Source of the DNA: Argyresthia goedartella
Lineage: Eukaryota; Arthropoda; Insecta; Lepidoptera; Argyresthiidae
Reading direction: 5' to 3'
Length of the DNA stretch: 64,000 nucleotides
Assembly (NCBI GenBank): GCA_949825045.1
Contig: OX463818.1
Span: 24,940,906-25,004,905, forward strand
Numbering within the stretch: position 1 is the stretch's first letter; every line of letters begins with the position of its first letter. Positions 19,021 to 30,872 of the stretch are shown in pieces. The notes below the pieces were generated by a model that had not been told where the DNA came from, ran no database searches, and worked only from the letters and a program-made list of their open reading frames with translations. A program made the translations under genes and the position numbers.

Positions 19021-21378
19021 GAACACGTTTGCGATGGACTTGTACAATACCTGTGATGTCATCTATTCTTTCTCGCTCCTTGCAACGCCCCACGTGGGGG
19101 GCAACTTGCGGCATATTTTCTCAGGTAGTCTTTTGTATGGATAGATCACTAGTGGATCTAATGTTGATCCACTGGCACTAAAAGCAAACATAACTGTTAT
19201 GTTCTCTTTTGATGAAGCTTTTTCAATCTCATACAAATTCTTATTGTATTGTACGTACCTTTTCTTTCTTTTTTGTTATGAGCGTGGTATCAACAAAATG
19301 TTTATTTACGATGAAATCTTTCGAAAACAATTTGTTTCACCTTACGAAAAAAATTAGAAATGTGCACTTTCTTTCATACCCTGCGCCGCAATGACTTCGA
19401 AAAATGACAGCAAGGATATTAGTCAGTACGAAATGTAACTAAACTATCGAAGAATTCGACGAATCAGATATATATAATAATCACATAAAAGATGGCGTTA
19501 CTATATTTATTCGCTTACTATTTGATAATAACACTTATGTGCACCAGTTACTGGGCGATGCCAGTTATAACATTGTTTATCCTACGTACTTTTTCAAAAG
19601 CTATTATTAAACGAGTTAATCAATATTTAATATAATATGTCAGCTCGCGAAGCCGCGGGGCTCTGCGGGGCATTGCGGTCAGTCTAATATGCTACGGGTA
19701 TTTGTCTTCTTTGTCTAATGCTCAAGGCCTCTCTGGCCTGTTCAACCCTTAAGTATTAAGTATTATTTTATGAGTATAAGTGGGTAACGATTTTACCTCG
19801 CCTTGTTACCAAGTTTCCAATAAACGTAAGGCACCTCTTTATATTATTCTTATTGCAAATATGAATATAAAAGCTTCGCAATCCGCAGTGCTCCAGAGGT
19901 ATTAATGGACTGTGTACGGGATCTAGCAGTAATGTAAAGAATTATTATATCGTATTTTTGTACCTAGTTTACGAAGTTATATAGTTTAATTGTATTTTGT
20001 TTATTATCTGTGGAAATAAATTGCTTATATCTTGTGTCCATGTCCAATATGAAAAACTGTCGCTCAACAAATAGGAATAGGTAAATTTACTTTGTTATGT
20101 AATATGTGCATGGGCACCAAACGAATATTTCCAGAAATCCATTACTCAGTATTTCGATGCCACAAACATATAAAAATTCAATACCGGTAAACCGCCTCTT
20201 CAGAATTGTCCAAAGTATTACACATACATATTACCATATCAAAGGTGCATGTAAACCAGTAAAATGTGCGACAGTTATATCAATGTGAAGAAACTACACT
20301 GAAACATAGCTTGTACGAGTGCAGTCACTGCCCCATATTCTGTCACTCTATTCCTCAGTCAATGAAGTCTACTTTATCGAAAAACTAACACTTTCCTGAA
20401 ATTTTTGGTCCGCATTAGTTTTGACTAAGGGGGCAGGTCGACGATGTAGTACGATCTTATAGGCCCGTAGTAATGAAACGCTCTCAGCTTTGAGAGTTGT
20501 CATGAATAAGGACCTACGACGATCTCTACATACAATTCTGCATCTCAACTTCGCGATTATGGTAGCTGGAGCTTATTTTTAGTATGGACCCCAGTCTCTA
20601 AGATGCAGAAATAAGTACGGTACAAAGTTCAAAGGTTTGACTTGACGGGAGGTGACTGTACAGTTGTACACAGAAGAATAGTTTGTACCGCCACCCCGGC
20701 GAGAATGTGCTAGTAGTCGTGGGATACTTGGAAAGCAGTTTTCAGACGTCTTCCTAGTGTAGTATATGACAAGAGCAGCCTCCTGAAATAAGCTTGAACT
20801 AAACAGTTAAATAAAGTCATACATTGCTTCTACTGGCCCTACACTGGGATACCCTGTCTCTTAATGATCACAAACCAATATTAACTGTCCTCTGTCGACC
20901 ATTGGCATCACTCTACGGGCGTCTTTTGGGTGAAATAGTCACAATAGAGGACCGATCATCCGCCTGTGTTTAGCGGGCGCCCCACCTATCATAAATCTTT
21001 TCTAGCATGATCATCAATACTTCTGAAGAGAGAGGTGTTAACATAAGTATAAACATTTACATACAGGTACATACATTGCTTTCGGCCCCACACTAAGATA
21101 CCTTGTGTCGAGGGAACCAGAAACAGTGGCGTCACACACATATAATCATCCAAGACCTGGGTTTTTTTTTCTCTTTATACCTGGGATTTGAACCCGGGAC
21201 CTCTCGCATGGTAGGCAGAGTCACAACCGCAGCGCCACAGAGGTCGTCAACACCCAGACACAACAGACAACTCAAAGTCACGCTGTCACTGTGTTTTTCT
21301 CGGAAAATGGCGTCGTCAGATTGATATTTAAGGGATACTTAATTTGAGCAGCTGCCAGTAGTTATTTAACACACGTAA
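19021..21378. repeat. Tandem segmental duplication, copy 1 (2.35 kb)
   Basis: This is directly repeated at 21379-23720. I see only about five substitutions and one 6-bp deletion (copy 1 GAATTCGACGAATCAG, copy 2 GAATAATCAG) over 2.35 kb. The unit starts within the pogo transposase gene and carries the right pogo end, unassigned DNA and a SINE. Ten bases (ACACACGTAA, 21369-21378) sit between the units and do not occur at the end of copy 2. Confidence 0.9.
21066..21246 (-). mobile_element. tRNA-derived SINE, in duplication copy 1
   Basis: Read on the minus strand: CCTCTGTGGCGCTGCGG (A-box region), GTGACTCTGCCTACCATGCGAGAGG, GGTTCAAATCCC (B box, 21183-21194), an A-rich stretch, CCAAGACC-type core (GGTCTTGGATG), GTGTGACGCCACTGTTTCTGGTTCCCTCGACACAAGG, and a 3' end GGGGCCGAAAGCAATGTATGT. 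The internal promoter plus non-coding tail define a SINE; the tRNA part cannot form a proper acceptor stem. The same family occurs at 23418, 40912, 42291 and 57764. Confidence 0.75.
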
Positions 21379-23720
21379 GAACACGTTTGCGATGGACTTG
21401 TACAATACCTGTGATGTCATCTATTCTTTCTCGCTCCTTGCAACGCCCCACGTGGGGGGCAACTTGCGGCATATTTTCTCAGGTAGTCTTTTGTATGGAT
21501 AGATCACTAGTGGATCTAATGTTGATCCACTGGCACTAAAAGCAAACATAACTGTTATGTTCTCTTTTGATGAAGCTTTTTCAATCTCATACAAATTCTT
21601 ATTGTATTGTACGTACCTTTTCTTTCTTTTTTGTTATGAGCGTGGTATCAACAAAGTGTTTATTTACGATGAAATCTTTCGAAAACAATTTGTTTCACCT
21701 TACGAAAAAAATTAGAAATGTGCACTTTCTTTCATACCCTGCGCCGCAATGACTTCGAAAAATGACAGCAAGGATATTAGTCAGTACGAAATGTAACTAA
21801 ACTATCGAAGAATAATCAGATATATATAATAATCACATAAAAGATGGCGTTACTATATTTATTCGCTTACTATTTGATAATAACACTTATGTGCACCAGT
21901 TACTGGGCGATGCCAGTTATAACATTGTTTATCCTACGTACTTTTTCAAAAGCTATTATTAAACGAGTTAATCAATATTTAATATAATATGTCAGCTCGC
22001 GAAGCCGCGGGGCTCTGCGGGGCATTGCGGTCAGTCTAATATGCTACGGGTATTTGTCTTCTTTGTCTAATGCTCAAGGCCTCTCTGGCCTGTTCAACCC
22101 TTAAGTATTAAGTATTATTTTATGAGTATAAGTGGGTAACGATTTTACCTCGCCTTGTTACCAAGTTTCCAATAAACGTAAGGCATCTCTTTATATTATT
22201 CTTATTGCAAATATGAATATAAAAGCTTCGCAATCCGCAGTGCTCCAGAGGTATTAATGGACTGTGTACGGGATCTAGCAGTAATGTAAAGAATTATTAT
22301 ATCGTATTTTTGTACCTAGTTTACGAAGTTATATAGTTTAATTGTATTTTGTTTATTATCTGTGGAAATAAATTGCTTATATCTTGTGTCCATGTCCAAT
22401 ATGAAAAACTGTCGCTCAACAAATAGGAATAGGTAAATTTACTTTGTTATGTAATATGTGCATGGGCACCAAACGAATATTTCCAGAAATCCATTACTCA
22501 GTATTTCGATGCCACAAACATATAAAAATTCAATACCGGTAAACCGCCTCTTCAGAATTGTCCAAAGTATTACACATACATATTACCATATCAAAGGTGC
22601 ATGTAAACCAGTAAAATGTGCGACAGTTATATCAATGTGAAGAAACTACACTGAAACATAGCTTGTACGAGTGCAGTCACTGCCCCATATTCTGTCACTC
22701 TATTCCTCAGTCAATGAAGTCTACTTTATCGAAAAACTAACACTTTCCTGAAATTTTTGGTCCGCATTAGTTTTGACTAAGGGGGCAGGTCGACGATGTA
22801 GTACGATCTTATAGGCCCGTAGTAATGAAACGCTCTCAGCTTTGAGAGTTGTCATGAATAAGGACCTACGACGATCTCTACATACAATTCTGCATCTCAA
22901 CTTCGCGATTATGGTAGCTGGAGCTTATTTTTAGTATGGACCCCAGTCTCTAAGATGCAGAAATAAGTACGGTACAAAGTTCAAAGGTTTGACTTGACGG
23001 GAGGTGACTGTACAGTTGTACACAGAAGAATAGTTTGTACCGCCACCCCGGCGAGAATGTGCTAGTAGTCGTGGGATACTTGGAAAGCAGTTTTCAGACG
23101 TCTTCCTAGTGTAGTATATGACAAGAGCAGCCTCCTGAAATAAGCTTGAACTAAACAGTTAAATAAAGTCATACATTGCTTCTACTGGCCCTACACTGGG
23201 ATACCCTGTCTCTTAATGATCACAAACCAATGTAAACTGTCCTCTGTCGACCATTGGCATCACTCTACGGGCGTCTTTTGGGTGAAATAGTCACAATAGA
23301 GGACCGATCATCCGCCTGTGTTTAGCGGGCGCCCCACCTATCATAAATCTTTTCTAGCATGATCATCAATACTTCTGAAGAGAGAGGTGTTAACATAAGT
23401 ATAAACATTTACATACAGGTACATACATTGCTTTAGGCCCCACACTAAGATACCTTGTGTCGAGGGAACCAGAAACAGTGGCGTCACACACATATAATCA
23501 TCCAAGACCTGGGTTTTTTTTTCTCTTTATACCTGGGATTTGAACCCGGGACCTCTCGCATGGTAGGCAGAGTCACAACCGCAGCGCCACAGAGGTCGTC
23601 AACACCCAGACACAACAGACAACTCAAAGTCACGCTGTCACTGTGTTTTTCTCGGAAAATGGCGTCGTCAGATTGATATTTAAGGGATACTTAATTTGAG
23701 CAGCTGCCAGTAGTTATTTA
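21379..23720. repeat. Tandem segmental duplication, copy 2
   Basis: Direct copy of 19021-21368. Its first ~240 bases are an orphan piece of the pogo transposase (read on the minus strand) that is not followed by the rest of the gene. After 23720 the sequence is unique (TTTTGTTTGAGTCAATG). Confidence 0.9.
23418..23598 (-). mobile_element. tRNA-derived SINE, in duplication copy 2
   Basis: Duplicate of the SINE at 21066-21246, offset 2352 bp, with a C/A difference near its 3' end (GCTTTAGGCC). Confidence 0.75.
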
Positions 23721-24330
23721 TTTTGTTTGAGTCAATGTTATCATGCACTGTACTCGACTACACGCCAATTGAAATTGACACCTCGCTCTGACATCGTCAT
23801 AGCGACTGTTAAATCCACGCCTCAACCGAAAGGGCGGAATCTCTGAAGGGTTGTTTTACAATGGAATGTCACAAAGTAGTACTGACCTTGACGCCGTGGA
23901 CCGGCATTCGAAAGCTCAATTCGAGGCAGGAGTACGGGATGAGGGACACAAGGGTGGGGGGTGTTGGGAGTCGAATTTTACTCGTGTCGTCGCCCGCTGC
24001 TGGTGCCGTCTTAATGCTGCCGACTACAAGGGTCGCTATCCGAGCGCGACGAATTGATCACCGAATCACTTCAAATTTTCACGGCACGAAGCACTCACTA
24101 CGATGACGTGAAATCAACTTATTTCTTGACGATTATTACGAGATTAATATAAATAACATTCAGCCAAGGCCCCGATGCCTGACGCCGACAATTTTTCCAC
24201 GTGCAAAGTGACATTAGCTAGTTTTTTTTTCTATGCAAGTGACAGCTAGCTAGTGATGTCCCGATCACTCGCGGTCGATCCGCGCATCAAAACCCGAGGT
24301 GCGTTCCGAAGCATAAATATTAAACAGCGA
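23721..24330. other. Unassigned, comparatively GC-rich DNA
   Basis: Two overlapping open frames near 23851-24106 show no recognisable domain. The sequence TGTCCCGATCACTCGCGGTCGATCCGCG at about 24257 is GC-rich against the local background. Nothing else is seen. Confidence 0.4.
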
Positions 24331-25060
24331 CCGTCAATCAATAAAAATATTTTATTTCTGTTAATATTAACATTTTTGCTTGTCATTAGACCACTGTGGG
24401 AGAAGCAGGGTGTTTTTTTTTTAATATAGGTTGTGTTTAACTAGAACATATATAATATATTAATTATATAATAATATATTACAAAATAATTAAGCGAATT
24501 GTTTTTTGAGTATGATTAACCGCATGCCCTCTTGTAATTTATGTAATCTTGAATATTGTATTATCCCTTTTTAGTTCAAGTTGCCTTTATATGGTTTTTT
24601 AAATGCTTAAATGGCAATCGCCACAAGTTTTCTGTTATAGCAGAGAATGCATTGACCCTTGAAAGATTTGCTAACTTTCGCGAGTCTAAGCCGGGGTGCA
24701 TTTAGTCTGTGGTTATTTCTTAGGTAAGATTACAGATATCGCTAATTTTGTACATTTTGCAAGGTTCATACACTATATTTTCGAAAATAAATTGTCTCGC
24801 TACAGTTAGTATGTCAATTTATTTCAAAATTTCTCGTTTGGAGACTGTGCGTTTTAAATTATAAATTGCTTCAATAGATCTTTTCTGTGATATAAAAATA
24901 GTTTGAATATCCACTGATTTCCCCCACAACAAGATACAAAGAAAGTAACTAAAATAGATTAACCTAGCTGAAGTTACATCCGTGTTTTGGTCTGACAACA
25001 GCGTAAGCCGCAGAACTTGATCTACCATCTAATGAATGTATCTGTGTGGGGCATCTACTC
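24331..25060 (-). mobile_element. 5'-truncated CR1/Daphne-like LINE fragment
   Basis: Minus strand. The 3' UTR block at 24385-24440 (CCACTGTGGGAGAAG on the plus strand) matches other copies here. The C-terminal RT domain reads TSARLIYFSYFLCILLWGKSVDIQTIFISQKRSIEAIYNLKRT (about 24970-24845). It stops near 25060 at text corresponding to the QWGPH motif. Short and decayed. Confidence 0.7.
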
Positions 25061-25528
25061 CAATTAACTATCAATGGCCGCGTCAGCGCTATGAAAAGCT
25101 AAAACTTTGAAGATAAGGACACAGTGATTCTCTGTTTGGGTGAAAACAACTCAAAACCGACAAAGGTTATAAGATAACTCAGTTACGTTCTAAAACTCTG
25201 CGAAAACTGTTATTTATCAGTGTTGAGTGTAAACAGCAGTACTCACCTAAACGAACTTAAGTTAAATAGCACTTTAAAAATATTTTGCAACAGCTCCAAA
25301 AAAATTAAGTTCCTAGATACTATTTCAGAAATATACGGTAGAAAAGAATATCTCACACACATTTCAAAAGCTATTAATTATGCTATAGACTGTAGAGACT
25401 ATAGAGATTCATAAGAAACATCAAACTAGAGATACCAAAAAGAAGAACATCCACAAAGAAAAATAATAAATCAATTAAAAATAAATTAACCAGAAATAAA
25501 ATCAAATAATATTGTCTGCCTAAGTGAG

Positions 25529-26060
25529 ATGTTTCTTAAACAATGTACAGAAAAGAATGGCCGATTGACGAGATATAAACTTAGTTCCTTCTTCTCAAGT
25601 AAATCACAAAAAAGAGGAGGCGTTTGCATTTTCACTAAGGCCGATATACTGGTAAAGGAAGTTCCATTTATTAAAGACTTTGCCAGAGAAAAATGTTTCG
25701 AATGCAGTGCTATAGAAATATCTCAAACACAGTGCATAATATTATGTGTATACCATAATACCAGTTGCCTCCAATGTTAAGTTGTTCTTTACCCAACTGG
25801 AATGTGTTCTTCAAAACCTGAGCAGTAGAAATAAAAGAAAGATAATTGTAAGTGGTGACCTTAATATTGACGCACTAAAAGATACTAAAGAAACAAAAAA
25901 AAACGAATTTATTTACTAGAAAACGATAACATGCAACTACACATAACGGGGCCAACCAGACAAATTACATGTATCGATAATACAATATTACGAGTAATAT
26001 AAAGAGCATAGAGTCATCTAAAACTCTTCAAAGTGGGCTGTCGGACCACAATGTCAAATT
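25529..26060 (+). pseudogene. LINE C endonuclease remnant
   Basis: Fragments of an APE-type endonuclease: SSKSQKRGGVCIFTK (RGGV motif), CFECSAIEISQTQCIILCVYHNT, then after frameshifts IIVSGDLNIDAL (the GDxN motif; about 25845-25880), ENDNMQLHITGPTR and TCIDN (near 25970), and SGLSDH-like text near 26037. The order matches the family, but the catalytic unit is broken by at least two shifts and a stop. Confidence 0.65.
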
Positions 26061-26284
26061 GTGACGTTCCTTACGGGAAAAAAAACAATTTAAGTAATAT
26101 CTATTTTGTGTAAAAGAAAGATTACAGTAAATTAAACCTTTAGATATTCCGGATGTGTTTAACATCATTATTTTGGTAAGAAAAACTTGAAATAGAAGAT
26201 GCGGACCTAGCGTTTGATAAATTCAAAGAGTATTTCGATTTATGTTACTCGCTTTGTTTCCCATCAATACGTGTTAAAATTAAG

Positions 26285-28015
26285 GTGAGCATCAATGGTT
26301 TTAAATGGCTAACACTGGGAATACAATTATCGTGTAAAAAAAATAGACAACTGAGGTATAAATACTACTCTACAAAAAATATACCTGACAAAAACTTATA
26401 CTTAAATTATTCAAAAGCTCTAAAAAAATGCGTAAGCTTTGCTCAATCCGAAACAAACAGACTCTACACATCGCGATCAAGAAATAAATGTAAAGCCATT
26501 TGGAATATAATAAATGACAATAGTAACTCTAGCAAACCAAATAACATAGAAAAAATAATCTTAAATGACCAAATTATCACAAGCCCGGTAAAAATAGCAG
26601 TCGTATTTAATAATAAATTTATACATAAAGAATCAAAAAGAAAACAATGTAATAATAATAACAGTTTAAAATCTAGAAATCCAGAATCAATGTTGCTACA
26701 TCCTTGTGACCGATTTTGAGCCTTGTGAAATTATTACAATAATTAAATCCTTAAATTCGGCAAACTCAGTCGGCTATCACGGTATTAATACTAAAATCTT
26801 TAAACATTGCTGCCATAATATAGCTTATATCTTGAGCTATTTAATGAACACGTCATTTGCGATAGGCCAATTTGCTAAAGCACTAAAACCATCGATTATA
26901 AAACCTCTACATAAAAAAGGTAACATGACTGACGTAAATAACTATCGTCCCATTGCCCTAATTAGTATTTGTTCAAAAATTTATGAAAAAGTTATGCAAA
27001 GGAGAATTAATAGGTTTTTGGACAAACATAAAATACAAAAAATTGAGCAAAATGGCTTCCAAAAAAATAAATCTTCGAGTTTAGCTGGTATCAAAAGTCA
27101 TAGAGCATGTAGACAAGGGTAAGCCGGTATCCGTTATATTTTTTGATATGACTAAGCCGTTCGACTACATCCCACATTCTTTGTTATTCGACAAATGTTG
27201 AAAGGCTGGGAATCAGAGGTCTAGCATGGGAATGACTAAGCAGCTATATTTGTGACCGCCAACAAATGGTAGAAATATGCACTCTCACATGATAATTAAT
27301 AACAAATACATAGGTCTCCTCCTGAGATAAATACCTACGGCGTTCCTCAAAGTGGTTTCTTATCGCTGTTATTTTTAATATTATATATAAATGACCTGCC
27401 AGAGATTACTAAAAATAAATGTGTATTATTCGCAGACGATATTTCAATGACAATCAAATGCATCGACGACACCAAGTTTGAATTAGATGTCAATACTAGT
27501 CTTAATGAGTTAATAGGATGGCTTTTAAGCCATTGCTTTAGCAAATAATTTACTGGTGAATGAAAATAAATCCATATACGCTCAATTTAAAAATAATAAA
27601 ATGACATTAAAAATATCTATCTACAATGTAATAACATACCGATTACCCATACACCATCCACCACTTTCCTAGGTATTGTCCTAGATGAGCACTATTCTTT
27701 GTTACAACATATTGAAAAAGTGTGTAATAAATTAAATAAATATTTATACGCTCTACACAAGCTACAAAGAACCCCCAACGTGCAAACAGCTCTGATGGCA
27801 TACCACGGATATGTGGCGTCTGTATTAAGGTACGGCCTATTCCTATAAGGAAATGCAAGAGAGATAAACAGGGCTTTCGTTTTGCAAAAGAGATGCATTA
27901 GAGCAATCTGCCGTGCAAATCCACTAGATAATTGTAAACCTCTATTTATAAAATTAAAAATCTTGTCGCTGCCAATTCTCTATATAGTCTCTATGTATAA
28001 GTGTGATATTTTTAG
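26285..28015 (+). pseudogene. LINE C reverse transcriptase remnant
   Basis: Linker text KCKAIWNIINDN (about 26490), then in a new frame SANSVGYHGINTKIFKHC, IIKPLHKKGNMTDVNNYRPIALISICSKIYEKVMQ, EQNGFQKNKSS, then FFDMTKPFDYIPH (about 27140; FDxxKAFD motif with Ala to Pro), GVPQS-like text near 27342, CVLFADD (about 27420-27440), and the C-terminal domain TTFLGIVLDEHYSLLQHIEKVCNKLNKYLYAL and GYVASVLRYGLFL. The catalytic FADD survives, but frameshifts and stops abound between 27120 and 27400. Confidence 0.75.
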
Positions 28016-28400
28016 GATTATAATTGATCGACATTTGAATTGGAAAGAACACAAGAATTGGAAAGATCAGCGTCCTGAGACAACAGCGTCATACCGTACC
28101 AGGTACGTGATCGGATGTCAAAGTGTTAAAGTTTGTCATAAGATAAACAGATTTGTTTTTGTGCTAAGACGTTTGCACAAAACAGCCGAGAAAAAACCGC
28201 ACTGATTGCATATCATAGGTATGTAGAATCCGTTATAAGATATGGCTTGATAATTTGTGGTAACGGAACAGAAAAAATAGAATATTTATTGCCCAAAAAA
28301 ATGTGTGCGTACTATTTGTGGTATGGCACAGTATGAGTCTTGTAAACAAATATTTAAAAGATTACCATTAGGTGAAATGTGTAGAGCACTTTATTACATG
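28016..28400 (+). pseudogene. Second LINE C-type RT C-terminal fragment
   Basis: This repeats the last part of the RT already present at 27660-28015 but is not identical to it: IIDRHLNWKEH, VCHKINRFVFVLRRLHKTAE and, in another frame, AYHRYVESVIRYGLIICGNGTEKIEY. It is therefore a separate, related insertion or an old internal duplication, not a continuation. Confidence 0.6.
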
Positions 28401-28435
28401 TACCACCACTTATTGTACCACATATCAAACAAATA

Positions 28436-28920
28436 AATATTTCATTTCCTAGATACTTCGTGTCATTTACTAATTCAAACGTGTTGCTGTCTAACACTAA
28501 ACTGGTATCTGCTTGTCTGACATTTAGAAGTGAGAATTTAATACACTTGGTTTTACCAGTGTTTAACATTAATTATTAACTGTGAACCAGTTCAAGGTTA
28601 AAGACAATATATTTTTAAGATTACAAAATCTTTTTATGTCACAACAGTCAGTCAATTTCTCCACCAAAAAGGCATATTCTACACTTATGAAAATGAATCG
28701 CTGTACGTTAGTCTTACGTTATCTGTAAAATGGCCCGATCGGTATGTATAATTTCTATTTGGTTTTATTCTTCCCAGTCAAGAGGAGTTTGAGGAGTTTA
28801 GAAAAACGCGTAAAACGCGAAGCTGCGCCACTGGCAGCTAGTCGTTAATATATAACAGGAATAAGAAAGAGCCTAATATAGAACCTTGTGCAGCGCCCAT
28901 TTTTACACCCAATCCATCAG
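28436..28920 (-). mobile_element. CR1/Daphne-like LINE fragment, with a ~170-bp insert
   Basis: Minus strand: KTKCIKFSLLNVRQADTSLVLDSNTFELVNDTKYLGNE (28554-28445), truncated on its 3' side, and upstream the GSILGPFLFP-type text near 28900-28860. Between about 28675 and 28845 there is unrelated DNA that splits the RT text at a point corresponding to the FADD region of the copy at 54840. Confidence 0.65.
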
Positions 28921-30054
28921 ATTTAACGACGTTAATTTCTGCTCGTCACGTCACTGTCCCACTAACGGGTCGAGAGCAACAGCGCGCGAGAGAGGAAGGG
29001 GAAATCAATGTAGTAATTTTAATCACGCTTTAGATTTCCAAACGATTCTCCGACTAAAACCCTCCTAGGTTGCGCAGGTTTCTTATTCATAAGTTTATTT
29101 GTATAATATGTCGACATTTCGAAATGCACATTGCTATGAAAGGATACTGGTTCAGGAATACGAAGCATGAGCAGTAAAATCAGGATCCACTTTTATGACG
29201 ATTTAAGTATGTTTATGTGGAGGAAAAACACTCTAATCATATAATTCTGATTTATAGGCATTTCAATAGTTTTCGAAATGTTTTGCAGAACATCGCATTA
29301 ACAAGCAAAGTTGTTATAAAAGACAGCTCTTGTGAAATAACCTTGTTGTGATTGGTCAATTATACAAACGTTATTGATTTAATTAGATATCAGATTGTAA
29401 TTTGAATTTTGAATAGAATGAATAAGAATAGAAAAACATTTATATACTGTTTCAGCAAACGCACACATTAATATAAAAGTACAAAAAACAACAAAACTAC
29501 TTTATTGTATAAGCACAGTATAATAAAAAGGGCTTAGACTCAGTATGTGTGACAAGCAGGCTTGTGACCCTGATTTTCAGTCCAGAATCAGAAAAAAAAT
29601 AGAATAATAAAATAGAATAGATATATTTATATAGAATAAAATAGATACCGAATTGAGCTGCAGATCAACTTTAATTTTCATGTCTCTAAAATTCTCCTTA
29701 TTTCGATGGTAAAAGACCAAAATACAGAAGTCTGGACTCGGAAAACCCAGTACAACTGCTGTCAAGTGCGTAAGAGTTAAATACAAATTTGCAAATGCAA
29801 GTCATTGCAAACAGAACCCTCATTGCAATAAGCCATTTCACACTTAAACGGTTTTGTTCAAACATAATTAGTATTCAGTTCGTGTTTTCCGCCCGCTCGT
29901 CCAATTAGTGGGGTCCAAATAAACGTATTTTTTTCCAATAACCAAACGTTTTTACGCAACCCACTTTCATTTCCGTATAAAATTAGAGAATTGGTTGGTT
30001 TTAGTAGCTGCAGTAAAACTCAAAGTTTAATTTCTTTACTACTTTAGATATTTT
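28921..30054. other. Unassigned AT-rich DNA
   Basis: There is no coding or transposon signal I can name. A run of AATAGAAT-type simple sequence lies near 29595-29650. Confidence 0.45.
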
Positions 30055-30221
30055 CCTCCTCCATTAGACCAATGTGGGAGAGAAGGGCGAAGAACTCCTA
30101 TGAATTTAAAGATATTTTTAATACAGGTCATGTTTAACTGGTACAAAATTCATATATGAATTATTACTGCACAATTCGATAATAAGCAGGAATAAAAAAA
30201 AACTATCAGAGAATAAATATA
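30055..30221 (-). mobile_element. LINE 3' end, left part of a split copy
   Basis: The block CCATTAGACCAATGTGGGAGAGAAGGGCGAAGAA...ATACAGGTCATGTTTAACTGGTAC matches the 3' UTR of the LINE copies at 7600, 24390 and 56560 (reverse). It breaks off at 30221 directly against an LTR-like repeat. The matching upstream part of a minus-strand LINE resumes near 35885. Confidence 0.65.
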
Positions 30222-30640
30222 TGTCGCAAAAGGGTCAGGACCGATGGCTGAGGGCGTCCCGAGGATGGGTGTGATGGGTACTCGAGCATTGGAGGCAATA
30301 GTTTTGTTATAACAAAGTTTATTAACTTTAGGGCACGAATCATGTACTAGACACAGAATAATGACACTTGACACTGGTTGCACTAGTTACAGTCACATTA
30401 AACACGGCGACTACTAGATACATAATAACCACGGGGACTGGCTAGTCCAATAATGTGGGAGGAGGTGCGCTCCGTATGACTGCTCGATACAGACTAACCC
30501 GCTGACTGGCGCGCACGCCCTTTTTATAGAAACCTCTCCATTATTGGCCCAACCTAAGCGAACGCACATATCGCTTGTGTCGCCGTACTTATCTCTACTG
30601 CCTTACGCTGTAGCTATAGCTCAATCCGTACCCTACGACA
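30222..30640. repeat. LTR-like direct repeat, copy 1
   Basis: 419 bp from TGTCGCAAAAGGGTCAGGACC to CCCTACGACA, with inverted termini TGTCG/CGACA. It recurs in the same orientation at 35125-35551 with perhaps 7-10% difference. The TG...CA ends and the pair suggest LTRs. I found no clear target duplication. Confidence 0.65.
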
Positions 30641-30872
30641 TGGCCAACCTAACACTACAGTCTTCCACGACTGTTTTCCACGACTATGTTATCTGTGAAA
30701 CAATAACTACATTTCGCTCGATCATCCTGACTCTTAAGTAGTATCTCCATTTTTCACAATAGTTTTAGGACTGTCTACCAAGCACACACAATTTAGAAAA
30801 GTATTGAAATAATCAATTTCTCTCTCTAAAATATTCTCACGGATTCTTTTCATCCCCGAAGACCAGCCTAAG
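30641..30872. other. Interior DNA next to LTR-like copy 1
   Basis: No coding signal. TCCACGACTG is repeated with small changes near 30663-30690. Confidence 0.35.

Larger units (their letters stand above)
17600..19260 (-). pseudogene. pogo/Tigger transposase, C-terminal two thirds, decayed
   Basis: A DDE-type transposase that cuts and joins its own element. On the minus strand, in order: YEIEKASSKENITVMFAFSASGSTLDPLVIYP (about 19235-19140), KLPPTWGVARSEKG, MTSQVLYKSIAN, VLPVILFVHGHKTHFSQEVTTLCVEHGIHLILQPADV (about 19000-18885), then IKVTFGPLLDNVILNCVTKETLVNGFRVTGLCPFNADNVDYTKC (18820-18700). In pogo relatives the text is FVDGHKSH; here the catalytic Asp codon is His (18967-18969). Downstream lie a K/R/E-rich stretch (about 17990-17890) and a Cys/His-rich tail near 17800-17640, similar to PHD-like tails of some insect pogo proteins. 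Stops, shifts and palindromes break it. Confidence 0.75.
11403..19600 (-). mobile_element. pogo/Tigger-like DNA transposon, split by a Gypsy element
   Basis: Without the Gypsy insert (11852-17506) the element would be about 2.5 kb, a normal Tigger size. Proposed terminal inverted repeats: left about 11403-11430 (TAGGGTAAACATAGTAGTAACTGGCAC) and right about 19570-19597, whose reverse complement reads TAGGATAAACAATGTTATAACTGGCAT; CAGTAACTGG also recurs just inside both ends. The transposase is on the minus strand. The TIRs are matched by eye and imperfect, so the exact ends are uncertain, but the transposase homology is clear. Confidence 0.55.
25200..28015 (+). mobile_element. Decayed Jockey/CR1-group LINE (LINE C)
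   Basis: A plus-strand element of very A-rich sequence, different in text from the Daphne-like copies. It contains an ORF1 remnant (25220-25414), endonuclease and RT parts in several frames, and the C-terminal Cys-poor domain (RCIRAICRANPLDNCKPLFIKLKILSLP). Many shifts show an old copy. It stops at about 28015, where a related fragment begins. Confidence 0.7.

Noticed and set aside
20106..20288. Repeated 60-codon open frame in both tandem units
   Set aside because: It occurs twice only because the 2.35-kb segment is duplicated; no domain, no start context.
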